Origin: JAAYAE01 sp963678395
Lineage (GTDB): Bacteria; Bacillota; Negativicutes; Acidaminococcales; Acidaminococcaceae
Length of the DNA: 64,000 nucleotides
Direction of reading: 5' to 3'
NCBI GenBank assembly: GCA_963678395.1
Contig: OY782827.1
Coordinates: 1,116,001 to 1,180,000, forward strand
Shown: positions 49,976 through 59,484 of the stretch, one piece after another
How the letters are laid out: every line of letters starts with the position of its first letter
How positions within the stretch are numbered: the stretch's first letter is position 1
Notes under the pieces: model-generated
Seen by the model: the letters and a program-made list of their open reading frames with translations, nothing else
Database searches by the model: none
What the model was told of the DNA's origin: nothing
Translations under genes and position numbers: made by a program

Positions 49976-51814
49976 TTATTTTTTGTCTTTTTCATTTACA
50001 ACTTCTGCATCTACTACATCATCAGCATCTTTCTTGCTTTCAGCATCAGTTGTTTCAGCTCCCTCAGCGCCTTTGGCAGCCTCGGTTTGTTTGTACAATT
50101 CGGCTGACAGTTCGTATAAAGGTTTTGTCAAAGCTTCAGTATCAGCTTTAATTTTCTCATTATCTTCACCCTTCAAAGTTTCCTTCAAAGTTGCCAAAGC
50201 ATCTTGCACTTTCTTTACTAAATCTTCATGGCCTTTGCCTTCCATATCTTTACAAGTCTTTTCAGCTTGGTAGCATAGGGAATCAGCTTGATTGCGAACT
50301 TCAACGCCTTCTTTGCGTTTCTTATCTGCTTCGGCATTTGCTTCCGCTTCTTTAACCATCTTTTCAACTTCATCTTTATTTAAGCTACCGGAAGAAGTAA
50401 TAGTGATTTTTTGTTCTTTACCAGTTCCTAGGTCTTTGGCACTAACATTAACGATACCGTTAGCATCAATATCGAAAGCAACCTCTACTTGAGGTACTCC
50501 ACGAGGAGCAGCTGGAATACCACCCAACTCAAAACGTCCAAGTGTTTTATTATCTGCAGCCATCTCGCGTTCACCTTGCAATACATGAATATCAACGGCA
50601 GGTTGATTGTCAGCAGCTGTAGAAAATACTTGCTTACGAGAAGTCGGAATAGTAGTGTTACGCTCAATAATCTTAGTAAATACACCGCCCAAAGTTTCAA
50701 TACCTAAGGACAATGGAGTTACATCAAGAAGCAAAACATCTTTAACATCGCCGGCTAAAACTCCTGCTTGAATAGCCGCACCAACTGCTACACATTCATC
50801 AGGGTTTACACCATGGGCTGGATCTTTACCCAAAACCTTTTTAATAGCCTCTTGAACGGCTGGAATTCTAGAAGAACCACCAACAAGCAACACTTTTGCA
50901 ATATCTTTAGCTTCTAGTTTTGCATCAGCCAATGCTTTTTTCGTAGGTACAACAGTTCTTTCTAACAAATCAGCAGACATTTCTTCAAATTTTGCACGAG
51001 TCAAATCCATGTCTAAATGTTGAGGGCCATCAGCACCTGCCGTAATAAATGGCAAGTTAATGTTAGTAGTCAACATGTTAGACAACTCTATTTTGGCTTT
51101 TTCAGCCGCTTCACGAATACGCTGCATAGCCATCTTATCAGGACTTAAATCTATGCCGGTATTTTTTTTGAATTCATCAGTCATCCATTTCATAATGCGT
51201 TCATCAAAATCATCGCCACCCAAATGAGTATCACCATTTGTAGCTTTTACTTCAAACACGCCGTCGCCCATTTCCAAAATAGACACATCAAAAGTGCCTC
51301 CGCCTAAGTCATAAACAAGGACGATATGATCATCTGTTTTATCAATACCATAGGCAAGAGCTGCAGCTGTCGGCTCATTAATAATACGCAAAACATCCAA
51401 ACCTGCAATCTTGCCGGCATCTTTTGTTGCTTGACGTTGACTATCACTAAAATACGCAGGCACAGTAATAACGGCTTGTGTTACCGTCTCTCCTAAATAT
51501 TTTTCAGCATCGCCCTTCATTTTTTGCAAAATCATAGCAGAAATTTCTTCCGGAGAATATTTTTTGTCATCAATAGCTACTTTATAGTCAGTACCCATAT
51601 GACGTTTAATAGAACTTATTGTTCTGTCCGGATTGGAAATTGCTTGGCGCTTAGCCAATTGACCAACTAAACGTTCTCCACTCTTACTAAAACCTACTAC
51701 CGACGGAGTTAAACGACCGCCCTCCTGTGTGGAAATAACGGTAGGTTCCCCACCTTCCATTACGGCAACAACAGAATTTGTTGTACCTAAATCAATACCA
51801 ATTATTTTAGACAT
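49976..51814 (-). CDS. dnaK: Chaperone DnaK (Hsp70)
   Basis: The 612-residue Hsp70 has MSKIIGIDLGTTNSVVAVME, the ATPase motifs VYDLGGGTFDVSILE and VLLVGGSSRIPAV, the substrate domain (IPAAPRGVPQVEVAFDIDANGI) and an acidic tail. It lacks the extra ATPase insert of Gram-negative forms, as in Firmicutes. GGGAGGAA precedes the start. Confidence 0.98.
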   Translation of the reverse strand: MSKIIGIDLGTTNSVVAVMEGGEPTVISTQEGGRLTPSVVGFSKSGERLVGQLAKRQAISNPDRTISSIKRHMGTDYKVAIDDKKYSPEEISAMILQKMKGDAEKYLGETVTQAVITVPAYFSDSQRQATKDAGKIAGLDVLRIINEPTAAALAYGIDKTDDHIVLVYDLGGGTFDVSILEMGDGVFEVKATNGDTHLGGDDFDERIMKWMTDEFKKNTGIDLSPDKMAMQRIREAAEKAKIELSNMLTTNINLPFITAGADGPQHLDMDLTRAKFEEMSADLLERTVVPTKKALADAKLEAKDIAKVLLVGGSSRIPAVQEAIKKVLGKDPAHGVNPDECVAVGAAIQAGVLAGDVKDVLLLDVTPLSLGIETLGGVFTKIIERNTTIPTSRKQVFSTAADNQPAVDIHVLQGEREMAADNKTLGRFELGGIPAAPRGVPQVEVAFDIDANGIVNVSAKDLGTGKEQKITITSSGSLNKDEVEKMVKEAEANAEADKKRKEGVEVRNQADSLCYQAEKTCKDMEGKGHEDLVKKVQDALATLKETLKGEDNEKIKADTEALTKPLYELSAELYKQTEAAKGAEGAETTDAESKKDADDVVDAEVVNEKDKK

Positions 51815-51884
51815 CATAAATTCCTCCCAAACATTATGTTTAATTTTAATTTATTTGAAAATCTCGCAACTGCGAGATGATCTG

Positions 51885-52460
51885 CTAAGCTTTTGTTACA
51901 ACTCTAACTTTACTATGACGCACTATACATTCATTAATCTTGTACCCTTTTTCTAAAACCATATCAATGGTGTCTTCAGGTAACTCTGAATTTTCTGTTC
52001 GCATAATAGCCTCATGGAATTCAGGATTAAATTTCTCACCTTGAGACGGTATTTCTACAACATTTAATTCCTTTAAAGCCTGCTCAAACTGTTTATGAAT
52101 TTTTTCCAAACCAATTCTAATGGTTTCACTGTCAGGAGAATTTTCTATGCTTACTTCTGCACGTTCAAAATTATCTAAAACCTTTAAGAATTTGTTTACT
52201 ACACCAACTGTAACAAACCCCGCTAATTGTGTTTGTTCTTCATTATTGCGACGACGTGAATTGTCAAAATCTGCTTGTAATCGCAATAACTTGTTTTGTA
52301 AATCTTCAATTTTCGCATCTTTTTCGTCCACTTGAGGCGGTGCCTCAGCACTAGTTTCTTCTTGAGAATTAGCATTAGCATCAGGCGCTACTGCCTCTTT
52401 TGCTGCTAATTCCTCTGTAGAAAACTCTTCTTTGATGTCCTCATGTTCTTTGTTCTGCAC
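51885..52460 (-). CDS. grpE: Nucleotide exchange factor GrpE
   Basis: The 191-residue protein has an acidic, disordered start, a coiled coil (KIEDLQNKLLRLQADFDNSRRR) and the GrpE core (LKVLDNFERAE, SQGEKFNPEFHEAIM, VLEKGYKINECIVRHSKVRV). It releases ADP from DnaK. Usual gene order. Confidence 0.96.
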   Translation of the reverse strand: MQNKEHEDIKEEFSTEELAAKEAVAPDANANSQEETSAEAPPQVDEKDAKIEDLQNKLLRLQADFDNSRRRNNEEQTQLAGFVTVGVVNKFLKVLDNFERAEVSIENSPDSETIRIGLEKIHKQFEQALKELNVVEIPSQGEKFNPEFHEAIMRTENSELPEDTIDMVLEKGYKINECIVRHSKVRVVTKA

Positions 52461-52480
52461 TGTTGTTCCTCCTCGTTTAT

Positions 52481-53510
52481 TTAGGTCTTTGCTTTATCGA
52501 AAACGACTTGCAGATAATTGTGAAGATAATCCATAACAGATATAACCTTACAATACTCCATCCTAGTAGGTCCCAAAACCGCCATTGTACCAACTACTTG
52601 CCCATTTAAGCGGTAAGTGGCTTGAACCATACTACAATCTTGGATACTCGTAAACTTGTTTTCGCTGCCTATAGTAATCCGCAATCCGGAATCTGTTCCC
52701 GCGTTCAACATATCTTTTAAAACTTTTTCTTCTTCCAAAACGCCTAGAAGGTCTTTTATCCGTTCTGCATCTCTAAATTCAGGTTGATTAAACAATTGTT
52801 TTGTCCCACCTAGGAACATTTTCTGTTCTTGCTGTCCGGCACTCATTTGTTGCACTGCCTTAAGTAGTGATGTAAACAACATTTTGTCACCTGATAAATC
52901 CACATATAGCTCATCTAACATAGTTTCCTTAATATCACTAAGTTTCATGCCATGAAGTTTATTGCTAATGCGCTGAGCTAAATAATCCATTTCTTCTTGC
53001 TTCATACCAAGTGGAACTTCAACTACGCAATTATCAATATTACCATCATCAGTAATCAAACAAAGAATTGCCTTTTGACTGTTAATGAGGTAAAAAACGC
53101 ATATAAGAAAACGCGCTGCTACTATCACGGTTGGTCAAAAACATGGAAACATTTTTGCTCATTCTCGAAAGAATTTTGGCTGTAGATTGGAAAATATCAT
53201 CGATACTGCGAATCCTTTCACGATACCAACCATCTATGAGAGCACGGTCATTATCTGTTAAAGCTCCCGGAGAAATCATCGAATCCACATAGAATCTGTA
53301 AGCCTGCGCCGAAGGCACACGTCCCGCAGAAGTATGAGGCTGCTCCAAAAATCCCAAGAGCTCTAAATCACTCATTTCATTATGAATCGTTGCCGGGCTG
53401 ATTCCCAAATCATATTTACGTGCAATAGTACGTGAACCAACCGGTTCAGCTGTCGCAATATAGTCTTCTATGACAATTTGTAAAATTTTCTTTTTTCTAT
53501 CCGTCAACAT
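52481..53510 (-). pseudogene. hrcA: Heat-shock repressor HrcA with a +1 frameshift
   Basis: The ATG at 53510 (after AAGGAGG) starts a normal HrcA: winged helix DRKKKILQIVIEDYIATAEP, GISPATIHNEMSDLE, and so on to SYMRFLPH, then TAA. Removing one base near 53086 joins FLPLNSQKAILCLITDDG and the rest of the 342-codon gene through 52481. As written the protein keeps the DNA-binding domain but loses the dimerisation core. It should repress this operon through CIRCE. Confidence 0.85.
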
Positions 53511-53536
53511 TATTGCAACCTCCTTACCGGTTGGTG

Positions 53537-53563
53537 TTAGCACTCTATGGTGAAGAGTGCTAA
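53537..53563. promoter_or_regulatory. CIRCE operator
   Basis: TTAGCACTC-N9-GAGTGCTAA is a perfect CIRCE inverted repeat, 27 bases before the hrcA start. HrcA binds it to repress the heat-shock operon. Confidence 0.97.
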
Positions 53564-53575
53564 CACCTTGATATA

Positions 53576-53604
53576 AAGATACTCCTTCTTTGATTAGTTG
53601 TCAA
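53576..53604 (-). promoter_or_regulatory. Promoter of the hrcA operon
   Basis: On the - strand TTGACA (53604-53599) and TATCTT (53581-53576) are 17 bases apart; transcription would start near 53569 and run straight into CIRCE. Confidence 0.8.
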
Positions 53605-53620
53605 TACTTTCCATGGTTTT

Positions 53621-54757
53621 TTACAAAACTTTTTCAAATACTTGGTTACCAAATTTCATCCCAAATTCAGTTAGGCTGAGGGAAGCTTCATAGGCATCCA
53701 CCTTTAAAAGACCTTTACTTTGGCACTCTTTAATTTCCTGCTCATATAGTTTCTTTATATCAACATTAAACCGTTTACAGGCCATGTCCAAATTTATACC
53801 TTGACTTGTGCGTAACCCCATGAAAATATACTCCGCCAAACTAGCACTGAGAGATAATTTTTCTTTTAGTGGTGCAACGTCCCTTAAATAGTCTTCAATA
53901 GTAATAGGATTAGTTTTTCTCTCTTTACCATCAAAAGCACAGGCTGAGGCACCAAAACCCAAATAAGGTAAATATTGCCAATACAATAAATTATGTTTAG
54001 ATTCTTCACCTTGCAGAGCATAATTAGAAATTTCATAACGACTATATTGCTGCTGTGGTAAGTATTTTACAATAAAATCATACATATCACCGCTGTCATC
54101 TGCACTCGGAAGCAATAGCTCCCCGACCTCGACTTTTTTTTGCAAAGGTGTTCCTTCTTCAACTACCAGTCCATATACTGACAAATGTTTTATTCCCTGT
54201 TTCACTAGGGTTTGTAATGAATTCGTCACTGATTTAAGTGTTTGACCGGGATAGCCATAAATTAAGTCTGCGCTGATATGAGTAAACTCAGCTGACCTTG
54301 CCATTTCTATGGCAGCCAAAGCTTCCCTTGCCGTATGTATGCGTCCCATAGTTTTAAGTTCAGAGTCTTGCATAGATTGTATGCCAAAACTAATGCGATT
54401 AAACCCCATACGACGATATGCTTGCAATCTTTCTGTGGAAATCGTTCCGGGGTTAGCTTCAATAGTAACCTCTGCGGGCTTTTGCCACAAACCTTTGTTT
54501 TTTAAAGCCGCGACTATTTTTTCTAGGTATTTTAGCGACAATACGCTGGGGGTCCCTCCACCAAAATAAATCGTTGCTTGTGGATTAATGTGCATAGCGG
54601 AAATATTTTGGTTGATTTCACCGCAGATTTTGTCCGTATATTTTGCCATAGTTTCGTCGCTTTTTTGAGCAAAAGAGGCAAAATCACAATATAGGCATTT
54701 TTGCAAGCAAAAAGGGATATGTACATATATCCCTTGAATTTGTTCCCACTTATTCAC
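53621..54757 (-). CDS. hemW: HemW-like radical SAM protein
   Basis: The 378-residue protein has GIYVHIPFCLQKCLYCDF with the CxxxCxxC cluster site, YFGGGTPSVL, EANPGTI, GFNRISFGIQSM and DLIYGYPGQT. HemW proteins deliver heme and were long annotated as oxygen-independent coproporphyrinogen oxidase. It lies between lepA and hrcA, as in many Firmicutes. Confidence 0.94.
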   Translation of the reverse strand: MNKWEQIQGIYVHIPFCLQKCLYCDFASFAQKSDETMAKYTDKICGEINQNISAMHINPQATIYFGGGTPSVLSLKYLEKIVAALKNKGLWQKPAEVTIEANPGTISTERLQAYRRMGFNRISFGIQSMQDSELKTMGRIHTAREALAAIEMARSAEFTHISADLIYGYPGQTLKSVTNSLQTLVKQGIKHLSVYGLVVEEGTPLQKKVEVGELLLPSADDSGDMYDFIVKYLPQQQYSRYEISNYALQGEESKHNLLYWQYLPYLGFGASACAFDGKERKTNPITIEDYLRDVAPLKEKLSLSASLAEYIFMGLRTSQGINLDMACKRFNVDIKKLYEQEIKECQSKGLLKVDAYEASLSLTEFGMKFGNQVFEKVL

Positions 54758-54791
54758 GGTACAACCTCATTTTTAGATGCTTAAATTAGCT

Positions 54792-56597
54792 CTATTTACT
54801 ATCATCCATTTTTAATATAGCCATAAACGCTTCCTGTGGTAACTCAACTGTTCCCACTTGCTTCATGCGCTTTTTGCCCTCTTTTTGTTTCTCCAACAAT
54901 TTATGTTTACGAGAAATATCTCCGCCATAACACTTAGCCAAAACATCCTTGCGCATTGCACTAACTGTTTCTCTGGCAATAACCTTATTGCCAATGGCAG
55001 CCTGTACCGGTATTTCAAACATCTGCCTAGGAATAAGGCTCCGCAATTTTTCCACTAGCTGTCGTCCGCGATAGGTTGCCCTTTCTTTATGTACAATAGC
55101 TGATAGTGCATCCACTGGTTCACCATTTAAAAGAATATCCACCTTTACCAGATTTGAAGGCCTGTAGCCATGCAATTCATAATCTAGTGAAGCATAGCCG
55201 CGCGAACAGGATTTTAGTTTATCAAAATAATCATAAATAATCTCACTTAGTGGTAACGCATAGTGAATCATGACTCTATTCTCATCCAAATACGTCATGT
55301 TATCATACTCGCCACGTTTTTCTTGCGAAAGTTCCATTACTGCTCCCACATAATCTTTAGGTACAATAATAGTAGCATTCACAAAAGGTTCCTCTACATG
55401 ATCAATAACCGTAGGATCAGGGAAAAGTGAAGGGTTATCTATCATTTCCACTGTGCCATTAGTAAGAAAAACTTCATATATAACATTGGGCGCCGTAGTC
55501 AAAAGTGATAGATTATATTCCCTTTCCAGACGTTCTTTCATAACATCCATATGCAACAATCCCAAGAAACCACAACGGAAACCAAATCCTAAAGCCACTG
55601 ACGTTTCCGGTTCAAAAACCAAAGAGGCATCATTTAATTGTAGTTTTTCCAACGCATCACGCAAATCACCATAATCAGAATTATCTAAAGGATAAAGACC
55701 ACAATAAACCATGGGTGTTGCTTTTCGATAACCTGGCAAAGGAATAGCTGCAGGATTGTCATTATTTGTTACCGTATCTCCTACACGTGCATCACGCACG
55801 TTTTTAATACCGGCTGCAATAAAGCCTACTTGCCCTTCCTCTAAAACATCTATAGTAACGGGTTTAGGTATAAAACACCCTACTTCTGTAACTTCAAACA
55901 CCTTTTCTGTAGCCATCATTTTAATTCGCATACCCTTACGAAGGTTGCCATTTATGACACGAACATATAGCACTATACCCTTATAAGCATCAAACTTCGA
56001 GTCAAACACTAAGGCTTGTAAAGGTTTGGCGCTATCGCCTGTAGGAGCCGGTATTCTTTGTACTATTGCTTCTAGCACATCATCAATACCAAGTCCTGTT
56101 TTGGCACTACACAAAATAGCTTCTGACGCATCTATTCCAAGAATTTCTTCTATTTCATGTTTAACTCTCTCAGTATCAGCGCTAGGCAAATCCACCTTAT
56201 TAATAACAGGTATGATTGCTAAATCATGTTCCATGGCTAAATAAATATTTGCCAAAGTTTGAGCCTCAATACCTTGGGTAGCATCAATAACCAAAAGAGC
56301 TCCCTCGCAAGCCTGTAAAGCCCTGGATACTTCATAAGTGAAGTCTACATGGCCGGGAGTATCTATTAGATTTAACATATAGTTATTACCATCTTTTGCC
56401 TTATACTCCAGCCTTACTGCTTGAGCCTTAATAGTAATGCCTCGTTCTCTTTCTAAATCTAGGGAATCTAAAATTTGTTCTTCCATCTCACGCTTAGACA
56501 AGGTTCCCGTAGTTTCAATCAAACGATCGGCTAAAGTAGACTTACCATGATCAATATGGGCAATAATGGAAAAATTTCTAATTGCTTCTTGCGACAT
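54792..56597 (-). CDS. lepA: Elongation factor 4 (LepA)
   Basis: The 601-residue GTPase has NFSIIAHIDHGKSTLADRLIE, the RGITIKAQAVRLEY switch, DTPGHVDFTYEVSRAL, NKVDLPSAD and the LepA-specific C-terminal domain (ETVSAMRKDVLAKCYGGDISRK). It acts on elongating ribosomes. Full-length. Confidence 0.97.
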   Translation of the reverse strand: MSQEAIRNFSIIAHIDHGKSTLADRLIETTGTLSKREMEEQILDSLDLERERGITIKAQAVRLEYKAKDGNNYMLNLIDTPGHVDFTYEVSRALQACEGALLVIDATQGIEAQTLANIYLAMEHDLAIIPVINKVDLPSADTERVKHEIEEILGIDASEAILCSAKTGLGIDDVLEAIVQRIPAPTGDSAKPLQALVFDSKFDAYKGIVLYVRVINGNLRKGMRIKMMATEKVFEVTEVGCFIPKPVTIDVLEEGQVGFIAAGIKNVRDARVGDTVTNNDNPAAIPLPGYRKATPMVYCGLYPLDNSDYGDLRDALEKLQLNDASLVFEPETSVALGFGFRCGFLGLLHMDVMKERLEREYNLSLLTTAPNVIYEVFLTNGTVEMIDNPSLFPDPTVIDHVEEPFVNATIIVPKDYVGAVMELSQEKRGEYDNMTYLDENRVMIHYALPLSEIIYDYFDKLKSCSRGYASLDYELHGYRPSNLVKVDILLNGEPVDALSAIVHKERATYRGRQLVEKLRSLIPRQMFEIPVQAAIGNKVIARETVSAMRKDVLAKCYGGDISRKHKLLEKQKEGKKRMKQVGTVELPQEAFMAILKMDDSK

Positions 56598-56707
56598 ATA
56601 TGCATACTCCTTACTTTATTACCTAATTTCTATCTTACAAGTATCAATTATTATAGCATTTATAGCACCTAGCAAGCAAGTGCAGCAGTTAATATAAGAA
56701 ATATCCC

Positions 56708-56736
56708 TTGCCAAAATCACCTACTCGTGATAAAAT
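56708..56736 (+). promoter_or_regulatory. rpsT promoter
   Basis: TTGCCA and TAAAAT are 17 bases apart; the predicted start near 56743 gives a short leader for rpsT. Confidence 0.75.
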
Positions 56737-56771
56737 TCATGGGTAAAGTAATTTTTAGGAGGTGAATTTCG

Positions 56772-57035
56772 TTGCCAAACATTAAATCATCGATTCGTAG
56801 TGTAAAAACCGATGCAGAACGTCGTGCTGCTAACGGCCCTGTTAAAGCTACTCTTCGTACTGCTGCTCGTAAAGTAATAGCTGTAGCTGCTGAAGGTAAC
56901 AAAGAGGAAGCGCAAGCATCTTTTGTTAGTGCATCCGGTTTACTTGATAAAGCTGCTCGTAAAGGTATTGTACACAAAAATGCCGCTGCTCGCAAAAAAT
57001 CTAGACTAGCTAAAAAAGTTAATGCTCTAAAATAA
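56772..57035 (+). CDS. rpsT: 30S ribosomal protein S20
   Basis: The 87-residue basic, alanine-rich protein starts MPNIKSSIRSVKTDAERRAA and ends AKKVNALK. The start codon is TTG, eight bases after AGGAGGTGA. A TTG or other rare start is known to tune S20 output in other bacteria. It is divergent from lepA. Confidence 0.97.
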   Translation: MPNIKSSIRSVKTDAERRAANGPVKATLRTAARKVIAVAAEGNKEEAQASFVSASGLLDKAARKGIVHKNAAARKKSRLAKKVNALK

Positions 57036-57037
57036 TA

Positions 57038-57066
57038 AAAACCTGCTCATATGAGCAGGTTTTTTT
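57038..57066. terminator. Bidirectional terminator between rpsT and leuA
   Basis: AACCTGCTCAT and ATGAGCAGGTT pair perfectly with A- and T-runs outside, so it can end both convergent genes. Confidence 0.9.
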
Positions 57067-57070
57067 ATAT

Positions 57071-58828
57071 CTATTTACCAGCTTTTTCTTCTCTACGTTC
57101 TCTTTTTATTTGGCCTTTGGTTTTCCCACTATCACCTAATTTTTGCGCAATAGCTCTATTAATAGCATTTAATACTCCCAATATAGAAGCTAAGTTGATA
57201 TTGTTTGCAATGCCCACACCAAAAATATGTCCATTACCTGGAACCTTAAGTTCAATGTAAGAAATTGCTTTGGAGTCACTGCCACGAGAGATAGCATGCT
57301 CATGATAGTTAATAAATTCATAACCCTCAACGCCTACTGCTTGTAATGCATTAAAAAATGCATCTATTGGTCCATTACCTATGCCAGTGATCTCAGTAGT
57401 AATGCCTTTAACAATTACTGTTCCCTGGAAATGAGTATGTGTTTCTTCACTACTATCAGTTGATTCTTCATAAACCTTGTGTTTGCCCAAACTATATATG
57501 CCTTTAAAATCTACATACTCTCTATTAAATAAATCAACTATTTGTGTTGAACTTAATTCATCGCCAAATTCGTCTGCATAGGCCTTTACTATGTTACCAA
57601 AGGCTGGATGCATTTCTTTGGGTAAATGATAACCCACAGCCTGTTGCAAAACGAAAGCAGCTCCACCTTTGCCTGATTGACTATTAATACGGATTACAGG
57701 TTCATATTCACGACTAACATCTGCTGGATTTATAGGCAGATAAGGCACTTCCCAGTAGGGGCTATTGGTATTAGCCATATACTCAAAACCTTTACGTATA
57801 GCGTCCTGGTGGGAGCCTGAAAAGGCCGTAAAAACTAATTCGCCGGCATAAGGATGCCGTTCTGGAACTCGCATCTTAGTTACTTTTTCGCAAATTGCTT
57901 TTAGAGCACCAATATGAGAAAAATCTAGGTGTGGATTTATATTTTGCGTATACATATTCAGCGCCAGGGTAACGATATCTACATTTCCTGTACGCTCACC
58001 ATTGCCAAACAAAGTTCCCTCTACCCTATCACCACCAGCCATTAATGCCAGTTCTGTAGCGGCAACACCTGTTCCACGATCATTATGTGGATGCAAACTT
58101 ATAATAGCTGCTTGGCGATTTTTTAATTTGGAACAAAAATATTCGATTTGATCTGCATAAGTGTTAGGTGTTGACATTTCAACTGTGGAAGGCAGATTTA
58201 ATATCACGAGATTTTCTTTAGTTGCTCCAAGGACTTCCATGACTGCTTCGCATATTTCCACTGCAAAATCTACTTCTGTACCGGTGAAACTTTCCGGTGA
58301 ATATTCATAACGAATATTCATACCGCTTTTGGCAATTTCTTCTTCAGTTAATTGCCTAATTAATTTAGCTCCATCTACAGCTATTTTTATAATTCCAGGT
58401 TTTTCTTCCTTGAAAACAACTTTTCTTTGCAATACAGATGTGGAATTATAAAAATGAATTATAACATTTTTTGCGCCCTTAACTGCAGCGAAAGTACGCT
58501 TAATCAGTTCTGGACGAGCCTGCACTAAAACTTGTACAGTAACATCATCAGGTATATAATTTTCACCTATCAAAGTACGAATTATTTCATACTCTGTTTC
58601 AGACGCTGAAGGAAAACCAACTTCAATTTCCTTGAAGCCAATGTCTAATAAGGTTTTAAATAACAAAAGTTTTTCTTCTACTTGCATAGGAGTAACCAAA
58701 GCCTGATTGCCATCGCGTAGATCTACACTACACCAAACAGGAGCCTTCGTTATTTTTTTACTTGGCCACGTGCGTTCAGAAAAATTCAAGCCATCAAAGG
58801 GTACATATTTCTTAATGGGTTCTTTCAT
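57071..58828 (-). CDS. leuA: 2-isopropylmalate synthase (type 2)
   Basis: The 585-residue enzyme has VWCSVDLRDGNQAL, IHFYNSTSVLQRKVVF, FTGTEVDFAVEICEAV, ISLHPHNDRGTGVAATELAL, GDRVEGTLFGNGERTGNVD and a C-terminal regulatory domain. The length and insert pattern fit the second LeuA form (LeuA type 2). It makes 2-isopropylmalate from 2-oxoisovalerate and acetyl-CoA, the first step to leucine. A Leu T-box lies upstream. Confidence 0.95.
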   Translation of the reverse strand: MKEPIKKYVPFDGLNFSERTWPSKKITKAPVWCSVDLRDGNQALVTPMQVEEKLLLFKTLLDIGFKEIEVGFPSASETEYEIIRTLIGENYIPDDVTVQVLVQARPELIKRTFAAVKGAKNVIIHFYNSTSVLQRKVVFKEEKPGIIKIAVDGAKLIRQLTEEEIAKSGMNIRYEYSPESFTGTEVDFAVEICEAVMEVLGATKENLVILNLPSTVEMSTPNTYADQIEYFCSKLKNRQAAIISLHPHNDRGTGVAATELALMAGGDRVEGTLFGNGERTGNVDIVTLALNMYTQNINPHLDFSHIGALKAICEKVTKMRVPERHPYAGELVFTAFSGSHQDAIRKGFEYMANTNSPYWEVPYLPINPADVSREYEPVIRINSQSGKGGAAFVLQQAVGYHLPKEMHPAFGNIVKAYADEFGDELSSTQIVDLFNREYVDFKGIYSLGKHKVYEESTDSSEETHTHFQGTVIVKGITTEITGIGNGPIDAFFNALQAVGVEGYEFINYHEHAISRGSDSKAISYIELKVPGNGHIFGVGIANNINLASILGVLNAINRAIAQKLGDSGKTKGQIKRERREEKAGK

Positions 58829-58851
58829 CTATAATTCCTCCTTTAATTTAG

Positions 58852-59100
58852 GGCGAAAAAAATCCCGCCCCATACAAAGTATAGGGGCGGGGAATATTCC
58901 ACGCGGTACCACCCTAATTCGGTTGTTTATAATGCAAACAACCCTCTCGACCTCCAACAAGGCCCTAGCGCGTAACGACGCCACTCGTCTTATTCTACAT
59001 ATCAAATAAGCAACTCGGGGATGAGTATACATATGAAAACAACCATCGGCTTACACCAAGCTCCGACTCTCTAAAGGCTTGCTAATCACATCTTATTCCC
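58852..59100 (-). promoter_or_regulatory. T-box riboswitch of leuA
   Basis: The T-box core AGGGTGGTACCGCG lies at 58915-58902, then a terminator CCCCGCCCC/GGGGCGGG with a T-run before leuA. The upstream part has GGAGCTTGGTGTAAGCC and a specifier CTC at 59025-59023, a Leu codon. Uncharged tRNA-Leu should turn leuA on. Confidence 0.9.
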
Positions 59101-59194
59101 GTCAATGTTTTTGTGGTAAATATTATTTATTGTTATGGTGAATATTATAAGTATAAATATAGTTATTGTCAACTATAAAGCTAGTTAGCTTTCA

Positions 59195-59223
59195 TTGACA
59201 AGATAATTCTAAAAGCGTAAAAT
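59195..59223 (+). promoter_or_regulatory. Promoter of the metQ-like operon
   Basis: TTGACA (59195-59200) and TAAAAT (59218-59223) are exactly 17 bases apart. The start would be near 59230, leaving a leader of about 255 bases before the lipoprotein gene. Confidence 0.85.
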
Positions 59224-59229
59224 ATGTTC

Positions 59230-59484
59230 ATAATCTAGAAGCTAACAAGGGTACACATCATGAATAATTACCACGCTCAGATACCTAGTATGAATATTTG
59301 TAATAACATATACAAGCTTTTTCGTATATTCTAGCGTTGGCTTTTTCTTTAGGTTGTGTGTAGCAATTGCCCACCCATTACCTGTAGTTTGCGGTAGGAA
59401 GCCACTCGGTTTCCTACCCTTTCTCTTTTTAGGTGGCAAGCTAAAAGATTAAATATTAATAAAAAAATTAAAGGGGAGATTTTT
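59230..59484 (+). promoter_or_regulatory. Long leader with an internal terminator before the metQ-like gene
   Basis: A strong stem GGTAGGAA...TTTCCTACC (59393-59419) followed by a T-rich tract lies about 60 bases before the coding region, so the leader can attenuate. A possible 24-codon peptide starts at 59260. I find no known riboswitch motif. TTACC and GGTAG just upstream might form an alternative pairing. Confidence 0.45.

Noticed and set aside
59230..59484. SAM-I riboswitch before the MetQ-like gene
   Set aside because: The leader lacks the conserved GGUGGAGGGAC-type core and the usual arrangement of stems; only a promoter and terminator are clear.
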